Source of the DNA: Lachnospiraceae bacterium
GTDB taxonomy: Bacteria; Bacillota; Clostridia; Lachnospirales; Lachnospiraceae
Assembly (NCBI GenBank): GCA_016282915.1
Contig: JAEELW010000152.1
Location: 25,408 to 89,407 of the forward strand
Reading direction: 5' to 3'
DNA: 64,000 nucleotides
Position 1 is the stretch's first letter, and each line of letters begins with the position of its first letter. The translations under genes were made by a program, and so were the position numbers. Below are positions 46,184 to 54,474 of the stretch, piece after piece. Under the pieces are notes generated by a model. The model was not told the origin of the DNA. It worked only from the letters and a program-made list of their open reading frames with translations, and made no database searches.

Positions 46184-46216
46184 CTGCATGGTAACAGGAA
46201 AACAGGGGTGGCTGTT

Positions 46217-47986
46217 ATGATGGAGAAGATCCCACAGGAGCGGGTCAGGCTCTTACCCGGAATATTCAAGGAAAGGCGTGATATCAATACGGAGCTGCTT
46301 CTTTCGTTTGAGCCCCGTGCGCTTTTGCAGAATTATATGCTCGAAGCCGGAGAGATACCGGCAGAGCTCCGTGCGCCCCTCCATCCGGAGGAAACATTTC
46401 TGCACTGGGGTTACGAATCCCCCACCAGTCCGCTCCGCGGACATTTTCTCGGACACTGGATGAGTGCGGCCGCATTTATCATACAGACAGAGAAAAACCG
46501 CGTTCTGCGGGCACGTCTTTTTGACATCATTGACAAACTGAGGGAATACCAGCTGAAAAACGGCGGGAAATGGGTCGCGCCCATCCCGGAAAAGTATTTT
46601 GAATTCCTGCTGGCCGAAAAGAAGACTTATGCACCGCAATATGTGATGCATAAGCTCTTCATGGGGCTTCTGGATGCCTACGAATGCACCGCTTATACAC
46701 CGGCCCTGACGATCCTGTCCCATTTAAGCGACTGGTATCTTGATTTCTTTGAACGCAGTGAAGATATCGATCCGAGAGTGGCCCTGCGCGGAGGCTCGGC
46801 AGGCATGCTGGAGATCTGGGTCAGGCTTTACCGCCTGACAGGGGAAGAAAAATACCGTTCCCTTCTGAAACGTTATCAGTATCCTGCTTTGTTTACCCTC
46901 CTGAAATCCGGAGAGGATCCGCTGAGCACCCAGAGTGCAAAAGCTCTGATCCCCTGGGTGCTTGGGGCAGCCAGGATCTACGAGATCAAAAGGAGCGAGG
47001 AATGGCTTGTGCCTGTCCGCAGCTTCTGGGAGCACGCGGTAAAGAAACGCGGGTTTTACGCTTCCGGCAGTGCGGATTCGGACGGGGCATTTATCCCGCC
47101 GGACAGTCTTGCGGAATATGCAGGAGATAAGAATCAGGAATTCTGTACGGTCTTTCATATGGTACGGCTTGCGGACGAACTGTTCCGCATCACCGGGGAA
47201 ACGGTCTATGCCGATTATATCGAACGCTGCCTTTACAACGGCTTTCTGGCCCAGCAGCATCCGAAGAGCGGGATGGTCAGCCGCTATCTTCCGCAGAGGT
47301 CCGGAGCGAGAAAAGACTGGGGAGCTGCGCACTCCGATTTCAGCTGCTGCATGGGGAACATGCTGCAGGCCTTTTCGATGATCAATTCCCTGATTTTTTA
47401 CCGGGATGATGACAAGGTGACCGTTGGTCAGTATATCCCCAGCCGCGCGGAATTCAAGATCTGCGGTACCGCCGTGGTGCTGGAACTGAGTGAGTGCCGG
47501 GATGACGAAAGCAGGAATAAACGCTTTTCCTTTTATCTGCGCGTACGCTGTGCACGTCCCCAGCGCTTTCTTTTAAGACTGCGTATCCCGGGCTGGATCA
47601 AAGGCATGCCGCAGGTAAGCATCAATTCGGAACGCCGTTTTGTCACCGAAGACGTGACGCGCGAGGGATATCTGAAGCTGGACCGTGAATGGTCCGACCA
47701 GATGATCCGTATCTCATTCCCCGGGGAACTGACGATGGAAGAACTCCCGGATGAACGCAGACTGAAGGCGCTGATGGATGGCCCCGTTGTGCTTGCAGCT
47801 TTATCCGAGGGGCTTCAGCTGGATGAAGATCCGGCAAAACTCCTGAAAAGACACAGTGTGAATTCCGAGCCGGCAGGAAGCGCTTACCGCTGCCGGCTGC
47901 GCGGTATATGGACGGATGTGATCCCGCTTTATGAGGTGGTGGATCAGCAGTATTCCGTTTACCAGACTGTCCTGTTTAAGGGCTGA
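46217..47986 (+). CDS. GH127/DUF1680 family glycosidase (beta-L-arabinofuranosidase-like)
   Basis: 589 residues from the ATG at 46217 (AGGGGTGG upstream); a GTG nine bases earlier and an ATG at 46220 are alternatives. The alpha/alpha barrel has the zinc/nucleophile cysteine set: E308-x-C310 in NQEFCTVFHM and C377-C378 in SDFSCCMGN, as in HypBA1, where Glu and three Cys bind zinc and one Cys is the nucleophile. No signal peptide is seen, so it acts inside the cell. The true sugar is unknown. It follows the phosphonate genes by about 50 bases. Confidence 0.85.
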   Translation: MMEKIPQERVRLLPGIFKERRDINTELLLSFEPRALLQNYMLEAGEIPAELRAPLHPEETFLHWGYESPTSPLRGHFLGHWMSAAAFIIQTEKNRVLRARLFDIIDKLREYQLKNGGKWVAPIPEKYFEFLLAEKKTYAPQYVMHKLFMGLLDAYECTAYTPALTILSHLSDWYLDFFERSEDIDPRVALRGGSAGMLEIWVRLYRLTGEEKYRSLLKRYQYPALFTLLKSGEDPLSTQSAKALIPWVLGAARIYEIKRSEEWLVPVRSFWEHAVKKRGFYASGSADSDGAFIPPDSLAEYAGDKNQEFCTVFHMVRLADELFRITGETVYADYIERCLYNGFLAQQHPKSGMVSRYLPQRSGARKDWGAAHSDFSCCMGNMLQAFSMINSLIFYRDDDKVTVGQYIPSRAEFKICGTAVVLELSECRDDESRNKRFSFYLRVRCARPQRFLLRLRIPGWIKGMPQVSINSERRFVTEDVTREGYLKLDREWSDQMIRISFPGELTMEELPDERRLKALMDGPVVLAALSEGLQLDEDPAKLLKRHSVNSEPAGSAYRCRLRGIWTDVIPLYEVVDQQYSVYQTVLFKG

Positions 47987-48055
47987 AGGCAATGATTCTT
48001 TGAATTTTCGTTATGTTCGGTGACCGGCAGGACACTGAACAGCAATGAAATTGAT

Positions 48056-48084
48056 TTGTACATCCTCCCGTGATGTGATATACT
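48056..48084 (+). promoter_or_regulatory. Promoter for the NodB-type deacetylase
   Basis: TTGTAC (48056-48061), a 17-base spacer and TATACT (48079-48084). The ATG at 48094 is nine bases beyond the -10 box and has no Shine-Dalgarno sequence, which suggests a leaderless transcript. Confidence 0.6.
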
Positions 48085-48093
48085 ATACAAGCT

Positions 48094-49068
48094 ATGACGG
48101 AAGAAGAAAAAGAGGCTGCGGAAAGGGATCATACAAAGCGTATAAGAAGGATCCGGCAGGCGATCGTGCTGCTGCTGGTTTTTTTGTGTATCCTTCCTAC
48201 CATGATTTCCGTATGGGCCCTGCACCGCATCGGTCAGATGAACGGGGAACTCGAGAACATTGAACGCATGCTGCTTCAGCTGCCGGCTGCAGGTAACGGC
48301 GGAGAAGGACGGATGACGGAGCAGCCGCGTTCCGAAGAGCCTGCGCTGCCGGAAAAGAGCGCCGTGAGCACCGAAGAGCAGGACTGGTCCCGGGCTTATC
48401 TTGACGATCCTTCCGAGGAAGCCATAGAGGAAGAAATACACACCGAAGTAAAGCATGTTTACCTCACTTTTGATGACGGGCCTTCGGTATATACCGATGA
48501 TATACTTGATATCCTTGACAGATACGGTGTAAAAGCCACATTCTTTGTTAACGGCCGGAGCGGTTATGATACGCAGTACCGCCGCATAGTCGAAGACGGA
48601 CACAGTATAGGCATGCATTCCTACAGCCATGTTTATGAAAGGGTATATAAGGATCTGGACAGTTTTGCCGAGGATCTTTACCAGATCCAGAAGCTCATCT
48701 ATGATCTCACGGGAGTGGACTGCCACCTGTATCGTTTTCCCGGCGGAAGCAGCAACCAGGTGCATGATATGGATATGAAACGCTGTATCCAGTACCTGAA
48801 CGCCAAAGATATCCATTATTTCGACTGGAATGTTTCCAGCGGAGACGCTCTGCCCGGCACACACAGTGCTGAAGAGATCACGTCAACGGTACTCTCACAG
48901 GTGAGCCGCTCGGGCGATGATACCGTTGTGGTACTCATGCACGACAGTCCTACGAAAAAGACTACCGTGGAAGCTCTTCCGGCGATCCTGGATGCACTGC
49001 TTTCCACGGACGGGGTGGATATCCTGCCGATCACCGATGATACGAAATGCATACAACATATCAAATGA
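48094..49068 (+). CDS. Membrane-anchored polysaccharide deacetylase (NodB domain)
   Basis: 324 residues. A basic N-terminus and a membrane helix (about 22-43) are followed by a Glu/Pro-rich linker and a NodB domain from about 118. The metal and catalytic residues are present: TFDDGPS (D127, D128) and H175-SYS-H179, then RFPGGSSN and a C-terminal VVVLMHDSPTKKTT. It removes acetyl groups from a cell-surface polysaccharide or peptidoglycan outside the membrane. It is followed 12 bases later by bactofilin. Confidence 0.92.
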   Translation: MTEEEKEAAERDHTKRIRRIRQAIVLLLVFLCILPTMISVWALHRIGQMNGELENIERMLLQLPAAGNGGEGRMTEQPRSEEPALPEKSAVSTEEQDWSRAYLDDPSEEAIEEEIHTEVKHVYLTFDDGPSVYTDDILDILDRYGVKATFFVNGRSGYDTQYRRIVEDGHSIGMHSYSHVYERVYKDLDSFAEDLYQIQKLIYDLTGVDCHLYRFPGGSSNQVHDMDMKRCIQYLNAKDIHYFDWNVSSGDALPGTHSAEEITSTVLSQVSRSGDDTVVVLMHDSPTKKTTVEALPAILDALLSTDGVDILPITDDTKCIQHIK

Positions 49069-49080
49069 GTAGGAGGGACC

Positions 49081-50283
49081 ATGGGTTTTTTTCAGAGTCT
49101 GAAAGACGATCTTTCCGAGGCTGTTAACGGTCTGATCCCGGAAGAAGAGCAGAATAAGGGTGATATCGAGATCCGCGATATCAGCTTCGATGAAAACGAC
49201 ATGGAGACTGACGCTTTGGAAGAAGCGGACGTGCCGGAAATTGCGGTGCAGAAGGAAGGCCGGAAGGCAGAACGGCCCGCAGCGGTGACCCGTGCTTCCA
49301 ACCGGGCTGCAGCCAGGCAGATGAATATCGATAATCTGCCCGATATCGATCTGAACCTTATGCCGGATAAGCTCGATGCGGACGATACGGGCGGAGAAGC
49401 TGCGGAACAGACGGATAGCGTATCGTATACGGAAACGGAAGAGGAAGCCCAGGCGGAATCCGTTTCGGAAGAGCTCAGGGTGATGGAGGTCCCGGGCGGT
49501 GATGTGCTGCGCCCTGAAAGCGTATTTGAGGAAAAAATTCCGGAGGAGCCGGCGCATACGGGAAATATCATCCTGAGTATGGCTCCCGCGGAAGAGGAGA
49601 CAGCAGAAGATATCGCCGCAGAAGAAATATCTGCAGAAATCCCTGACAGCCCTGAAGAAGAGGCAGCTCCCGCGGAAAAGACCGGAAGTGCCGCGGCGGA
49701 AGTGCAGCCGCAGCTGTCTTCAACCGCTGCCCGGGCAAGGGAAACAGCAAAACTCAGAAGAGAGGAAAGAAAGAAAATGGACGTAAAGAGCAGGACGACA
49801 TCCGATGAGACCGCACTGATCACAGTGGGTATGAGCGTACGCGGAGACATTGAATCGGACGGCAGCATGGATGTGTACGGTTCCGTGACCGGAAATATCA
49901 GTATCAGCGGTAAACTGAACGTCTCCGGCATCATCACCGGCAATTCCTCCGCAAAGGAAGTATATGCGGACGGCGCCGAGATCAACGGCGATGTAAAATG
50001 CGAAGGCAGCGTCAAGGTGGGACAGAGTACCGTGATCATCGGAAATGTGGCTGCTTCCAGCGCTGTGATCGCAGGAGCGGTAAAGGGCGATATCGATGTA
50101 CACGGTCCCGTGATCCTGGATTCTTCGGCGATCGTTATGGGAAATATCCGTTCCCAGTCGGTACAGATCAGCAACGGTGCCGTAGTCGAGGGTATGTGCT
50201 CGCAGGTCTATGCAGCCGTAAATCCTTCGTCCTTCTTTGAGGAATTCAAAAAAAGTGCACACCAGTCGGCGCCCGGAAAATAA
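49081..50283 (+). CDS. Bactofilin with long acidic N-terminal extension
   Basis: 400 residues, much longer than the usual 100-200. The bactofilin beta-helix occupies about residues 240-380 (SVRGDIESDGSMDVYGSVTG, GKLNVSGIITGNS and similar Gly/Val repeats). The first 230 residues are acidic and low in complexity. Bactofilins polymerise into cytoskeletal filaments that can position cell-wall enzymes; pairing with a NodB-type deacetylase fits. AGGAGGG precedes the ATG. Confidence 0.88.
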   Translation: MGFFQSLKDDLSEAVNGLIPEEEQNKGDIEIRDISFDENDMETDALEEADVPEIAVQKEGRKAERPAAVTRASNRAAARQMNIDNLPDIDLNLMPDKLDADDTGGEAAEQTDSVSYTETEEEAQAESVSEELRVMEVPGGDVLRPESVFEEKIPEEPAHTGNIILSMAPAEEETAEDIAAEEISAEIPDSPEEEAAPAEKTGSAAAEVQPQLSSTAARARETAKLRREERKKMDVKSRTTSDETALITVGMSVRGDIESDGSMDVYGSVTGNISISGKLNVSGIITGNSSAKEVYADGAEINGDVKCEGSVKVGQSTVIIGNVAASSAVIAGAVKGDIDVHGPVILDSSAIVMGNIRSQSVQISNGAVVEGMCSQVYAAVNPSSFFEEFKKSAHQSAPGK

Positions 50284-50300
50284 ACAGTATTTTTTCAATG

Positions 50301-50335
50301 CCGCAGGAAACGGGATATGCGTTACCGGCCTGCGG
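50301..50335 (+). other. Inverted repeat in the pyrH leader
   Basis: CCGCAGG (50301-50307) pairs with CCTGCGG (50329-50335), with a 21-nt loop, between the bactofilin stop and pyrH. There is no T-run after it. It could be a weak processing or attenuation hairpin. Confidence 0.35.
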
Positions 50336-50391
50336 AAGCGTTTATCCGTAAGGAAATTGTTCGAGCAAACAGAAAGGAGTCAAGCAGCTGT

Positions 50392-51084
50392 ATGGGAAGG
50401 ATCTTATTGAAACTCAGCGGTGAAGCACTCGCGGACCAGAAACGCCAGTATGACGATGCGGTCATCGGCGGGATCGCCTCACAGGTACGCAGTCTTGTCA
50501 GTGACGGGTACGGTGTGGGGATCGTGATCGGCGGCGGCAATTACTGGCGCGGCCGGAGCAGCAGCAATATGGACCGCACGAAGGCCGACCAGATCGGTAT
50601 GCTCGCCACGGTCATGAACTGCATTTATGTATCCGAAGCCTTCCGGGCGGCAGGGATGAGGACGCGCATCTTTACGCCTTTTGCCTGTTCGACCTTTACC
50701 GAGCTTTTCTCCAAGGATGCGGCATTGGCGGCTATGAACGACGGACAGGTCGTGTTCTTTGCCGGCGGAACGGGACATCCTTATTTTTCCACGGATACCG
50801 GCGTGGTCCTTCGTGCCATCGAGATCGAAGCGGACGGGATCTATCTGGCAAAATCAATCGACGGCGTCTATACCGCGGATCCGAAGACCGATCCGACTGC
50901 GAAAAAGCTGGATGAGATCAGCATTGACGATGTGATCGCTCAGAATCTCCAGGTCGTGGATATGACGGCTTCCATACTGGCACGCGACAATAAGATGCCC
51001 ATGTGGGTCTTTGACCTGACCGAAGAGGGCAGCATCTTAAAGACCATCAGCGGCAAAGGCAGCGGAACAAAGATCACCGTTTGA
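50392..51084 (+). CDS. pyrH: UMP kinase PyrH
   Basis: 230 residues from the ATG at 50392, chosen because the protein then begins MGRILLKLSGEALAD as in other UMP kinases and AGAAAGGAG lies upstream. The nucleotide-binding GGGNYWRG and the signature VDGVYTADPKTDPTA-like segment (DGVYTADPKTDPTAKKL) are present. It phosphorylates UMP to UDP with ATP. In most Firmicutes it directly follows tsf; here it is 12.6 kb away. Confidence 0.95.
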   Translation: MGRILLKLSGEALADQKRQYDDAVIGGIASQVRSLVSDGYGVGIVIGGGNYWRGRSSSNMDRTKADQIGMLATVMNCIYVSEAFRAAGMRTRIFTPFACSTFTELFSKDAALAAMNDGQVVFFAGGTGHPYFSTDTGVVLRAIEIEADGIYLAKSIDGVYTADPKTDPTAKKLDEISIDDVIAQNLQVVDMTASILARDNKMPMWVFDLTEEGSILKTISGKGSGTKITV

Positions 51085-51155
51085 ACAGGACCCGCCGTGC
51101 AGATCGCGGGTAAATGATAAAAAAGCACAAACAGCATAAGGAGGAATTAGGGAAA

Positions 51156-51710
51156 ATGGATGAGAGGATCAGGCAGTACGATGAAAAAATGAAAAAAGCT
51201 TATGATTTCCTGCAGAGTGAGTTTTCCACGATACGCGCAGGACGCGCCAACCCCCATGTGCTCGACCGCATCCGGGTGGATTATTACGGAACACCCACGC
51301 CGATCCAGCAGGTCGGTAATGTGACCGTACCCGAACCCAGAATGCTGCAGATCGCTCCCTGGGAAAAGAATCTGATCAAGGATATCGAAAAGGCGATCCT
51401 TGCATCGGATGTGGGCATCACTCCCAGCAATGACGGCAGCGTGATCCGTCTGGTCTTCCCCGAACTGACCGAGGAACGCCGTAAGGATCTGGTAAAGGAA
51501 GTGAAGAAAAAGGGCGAAGAGAGCAAGGTTGCGGTACGTAATATCCGCCGCGAAGGAAATGATGCTTTCAAGAAGCTTTCCAAGAGTGATGAAGTGAGTG
51601 AAGACGAGATCAAGGATCTGGAAGACGAACTGCAGAAGCTTACGGACAAATACATCAAGGATATCGACAAGGCGATCGAAGAGAAGTCACAGGATATCCT
51701 GAAAGTATGA
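51156..51710 (+). CDS. frr: Ribosome recycling factor
   Basis: 184 residues from the ATG at 51156, preceded by AAGGAGGAA. It begins MDERIRQYDEKMKKAYDFL and has the conserved TIRAGRANPHVLDRI, VDYYGTPTPIQQ and VPEPRMLQIAPWE blocks. With EF-G it splits post-termination ribosomes. The stop overlaps uppS by four bases. Confidence 0.96.
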   Translation: MDERIRQYDEKMKKAYDFLQSEFSTIRAGRANPHVLDRIRVDYYGTPTPIQQVGNVTVPEPRMLQIAPWEKNLIKDIEKAILASDVGITPSNDGSVIRLVFPELTEERRKDLVKEVKKKGEESKVAVRNIRREGNDAFKKLSKSDEVSEDEIKDLEDELQKLTDKYIKDIDKAIEEKSQDILKV

Positions 51711-52408
51711 GCAGCGTACCGAGGCACCTGGCGGTCATCCTGGACGGGAACGGCCGCTGGGCAAAAAAACGGGGGCTCCCCCGTACGGCGGGACATGTAC
51801 AGGGAGCCCGCAATGTGGAAGACATGTGCGAGTGGGTGTGGAACCATGGCGTGGAATATTTTACCGTATATGCCTTTTCCACGGAGAACTGGTCCCGTCC
51901 TCCCGAGGAAGTAAAGACCCTGATGAAGATACTCAGGGATTATATGAAGGGAAGTATCAAGAGAGCCAACGCCAACAATATGCGCGTGCGCATCATCGGC
52001 GACCGTACGGCGCTGGATGAGGATATACGCACAAGCATTGAGAAACTGGAAGAGGCTACGTCCGCCAATACCGGGCTGAAATTCACGATCGCGATCAACT
52101 ACGGCAGCCGCGACGAGATCCTGCGGGCCGTAAAGAAGCTGGCCGCGGAAGTCGAAGCGGGTACACGGAAGAGTGATGCGATCACGGAAGAGGATATCGC
52201 CGCCGCACTGGATACGGCAGGCTATCCGGATCCGGATCTGCTCATCCGTACCAGCGGGGAGCAGCGGATCTCAAACTTCCTTCTGTGGCAGTGCGCTTAT
52301 GCCGAGTTCTATTTTGCGGAAGTGAACTGGCCTGATTTTAAAGAAAAGGAACTGGAGGCAGCGCTGGAAAGTTACGCATCTAGGGAACGGCGCTACGGGG
52401 GTATATGA
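51707..52408 (+). CDS. uppS: Undecaprenyl diphosphate synthase
   Basis: 233 residues. The catalytic segment AVILDGNGRWAKKRGLPRTA contains D13 and the diphosphate-binding G-N-G-R-W. VYAFSTENWSRP and LLIRTSGEQRISNFLLWQ are the other family signatures. It builds the C55 lipid carrier for peptidoglycan and wall polymers. Overlaps with frr and cdsA suggest coupled translation. Confidence 0.96.
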   Translation: MSSVPRHLAVILDGNGRWAKKRGLPRTAGHVQGARNVEDMCEWVWNHGVEYFTVYAFSTENWSRPPEEVKTLMKILRDYMKGSIKRANANNMRVRIIGDRTALDEDIRTSIEKLEEATSANTGLKFTIAINYGSRDEILRAVKKLAAEVEAGTRKSDAITEEDIAAALDTAGYPDPDLLIRTSGEQRISNFLLWQCAYAEFYFAEVNWPDFKEKELEAALESYASRERRYGGI

Positions 52409-53286
52409 CTAAAGATAAGGACAGAAAAGGCAATATGACGGTACGTATCATCAGCGGCATCCTGGTGGTACTTCTGATGATGGGGATACTCTGGTTCGGA
52501 GGGATACCTTCGGCCATCGGCATGGCAGTGATCAGCTGCATTGCCTATTCCGAGATCATCACGGCGACGGGAGTGCGCAGGGAAGGCAGTAAAAAACCCT
52601 GTATTTTTGAATATCTCGGTTTTCTTGTGATCCTGATCTATTACGGGCTGCTCCTTTTTGACGTGCCGCTGGTCTATATCCTGCTGACGATCGTGCTTTA
52701 CATGATCCTTCTGATGCTGATCTTTGTATTTACATTCCCGACTTATCATTCTCCGGAGATCTTCCGCAGCTATTATGCTTTTGTATACGGCCCTGTGATG
52801 CTTTCCTTTGTCTTTCTTACAAGACAGTTGGGGCTTCCGGATGAAAGCGTGATCTATGATCAGGGCTTTTACGCCGTCTGGATGATCTTTGTCTCCGCAT
52901 GGGGATCGGATACCTGCGCTTATTTTTCCGGCGTGCTTCTGGGACGTCACAAGATCACTCCCAGGCTTTCACCGAAGAAGAGCGTGGAAGGCTGTATCGG
53001 CGGTGTGATCGGCGCAGGCCTTCTGGGACTGATATACGGGATCATCCTGATCCAGACCGGAAGGATCAGCGGTGTGCGCCTCTGGGCTTATCCGCTTCTG
53101 GGAAGCTGCGGCAGTGTGGTCGGACAGATCGGTGATCTGGCGGCCTCTGCCATCAAAAGAGATTTCAAGATCAAGGATTACGGCGTGTGCATCCCCGGAC
53201 ATGGCGGTATCATGGACCGTTTTGACAGTGTGATCTTTACGGCGCCGCTTACTTACCTGCTTACGATCATAGTTTTGGGGAAATGA
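52405..53286 (+). CDS. cdsA: Phosphatidate cytidylyltransferase
   Basis: 293 residues with eight or so membrane segments. The CdsA signature is at SDTCAYFSGVLLGRHKITPR and LSPKKSVEGCIGG, and the C-terminal D-R-F-D-S segment (HGGIMDRFDSVIFTAP) carries the conserved acidic residues. It makes CDP-diacylglycerol for phospholipid synthesis. It overlaps uppS by four bases. Confidence 0.95.
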   Translation: MTKDKDRKGNMTVRIISGILVVLLMMGILWFGGIPSAIGMAVISCIAYSEIITATGVRREGSKKPCIFEYLGFLVILIYYGLLLFDVPLVYILLTIVLYMILLMLIFVFTFPTYHSPEIFRSYYAFVYGPVMLSFVFLTRQLGLPDESVIYDQGFYAVWMIFVSAWGSDTCAYFSGVLLGRHKITPRLSPKKSVEGCIGGVIGAGLLGLIYGIILIQTGRISGVRLWAYPLLGSCGSVVGQIGDLAASAIKRDFKIKDYGVCIPGHGGIMDRFDSVIFTAPLTYLLTIIVLGK

Positions 53287-53293
53287 TACGGAA

Positions 53294-54454
53294 ATGAAGA
53301 CGATCGCCATTCTTGGATCCACCGGATCCATCGGAACACAGACGCTGGATATACTCCGAGAATACCCCGGCAGATACCGCGTGAGCGCATTGGCTGCCGG
53401 CAGAAACGACAGGCTTCTGGAAGAACAGATCCGGGAGTTTAAGCCCTCCGTTGCGGTGCTCTATGATGAAGAAGCTGCCGCAAGGCTTCGTCCCGCGGTC
53501 TCGGATATTCCGGGACTGAAGGTACTTTCCGGAATGGACGGACTGATCGAAGCCGCAACGCTGCCCGGGACGGATATGGTGCTTACGGCGGTCGTGGGAA
53601 TGATCGGGATACGGCCGACCATTGCCGCGATCAATGCCGGCAAGGATATCGCTCTTGCGAATAAAGAGACCCTGGTCTGTGCGGGCCATATCATCATGCC
53701 TCTTATAAAAGAAAAGGGTGTTTCGCTCTATCCCGTGGATTCCGAACACAGCGCGATCTTCCAGTCTCTGAACGGCGAGCCGAAGGAAAGGCTTTCAAAG
53801 ATCTGGCTCACCTGTTCCGGCGGTCCTTTCCGCGGAAAGAAGCGTTCCGAACTGGAGCATGTGACAGCCGCCGATGCATTGCGTCATCCGAACTGGTCCA
53901 TGGGCAAAAAGATCACGATCGATTCCGCATCCATGGTCAACAAAGGTCTGGAGGTCATGGAAGCGCACTGGCTCTTCGACGCGTCTTATGAGCAGATCAA
54001 AGTGCTCATACATCCCCAGTCTGTCGTTCATTCCATGGTGGAATATGCGGACGGCGCCGTGATCGCCCAGCTGGGCGTGCCGGATATGCGTCTTCCCATA
54101 CAGTATGCGCTTTTTTATCCGGACCGTCTGCCGGCGGGCGAAGAACGTCCCAGGGTGGATTTTTATAAGCTCGGGCAGCTGGATTTTTCCGAGCCGGACA
54201 GGGAAAGCTTTCCGGCATTGGATCTGGCACTAAAGGCCGGTCTTTCGGGCGGAAGCCTGCCCACCGTGTTCAATGCGGCAAATGAGGAGGCCGTGGCCCT
54301 GTTCCTTCAGGGACGCATCTCTTTCCTTTCTATCAGCGAGCTGATCGCCAGCGCCATGGAGGCGCACAACAATACAGCGGATCCCGATGTGGATACCATA
54401 CTGGCGGCCGAAGCGGAAGCGCGGCAGCGGGTACGGGAAAAAGCCGGGACCTAA
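53294..54454 (+). CDS. dxr: 1-deoxy-D-xylulose 5-phosphate reductoisomerase
   Basis: 386 residues. The NADPH-binding start ILGSTGSIGTQTLDILRE, the ALANKETLVCAG segment, the metal-binding VDSEHSAIFQ and the MVNKGLEVMEAHWLF block are all present. It catalyses the second step of the methylerythritol-phosphate isoprenoid pathway, which feeds UppS upstream. Confidence 0.96.
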   Translation: MKTIAILGSTGSIGTQTLDILREYPGRYRVSALAAGRNDRLLEEQIREFKPSVAVLYDEEAAARLRPAVSDIPGLKVLSGMDGLIEAATLPGTDMVLTAVVGMIGIRPTIAAINAGKDIALANKETLVCAGHIIMPLIKEKGVSLYPVDSEHSAIFQSLNGEPKERLSKIWLTCSGGPFRGKKRSELEHVTAADALRHPNWSMGKKITIDSASMVNKGLEVMEAHWLFDASYEQIKVLIHPQSVVHSMVEYADGAVIAQLGVPDMRLPIQYALFYPDRLPAGEERPRVDFYKLGQLDFSEPDRESFPALDLALKAGLSGGSLPTVFNAANEEAVALFLQGRISFLSISELIASAMEAHNNTADPDVDTILAAEAEARQRVREKAGT

Positions 54455-54474
54455 GAAAAGAGGACTTTTGAAAA

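Noticed and set aside
50317..50391. Longer PyrH frame starting at 50317
   Set aside because: The extra 25 residues are basic and unlike UMP kinases; MGRILLKLSG at 50392 is the family start.
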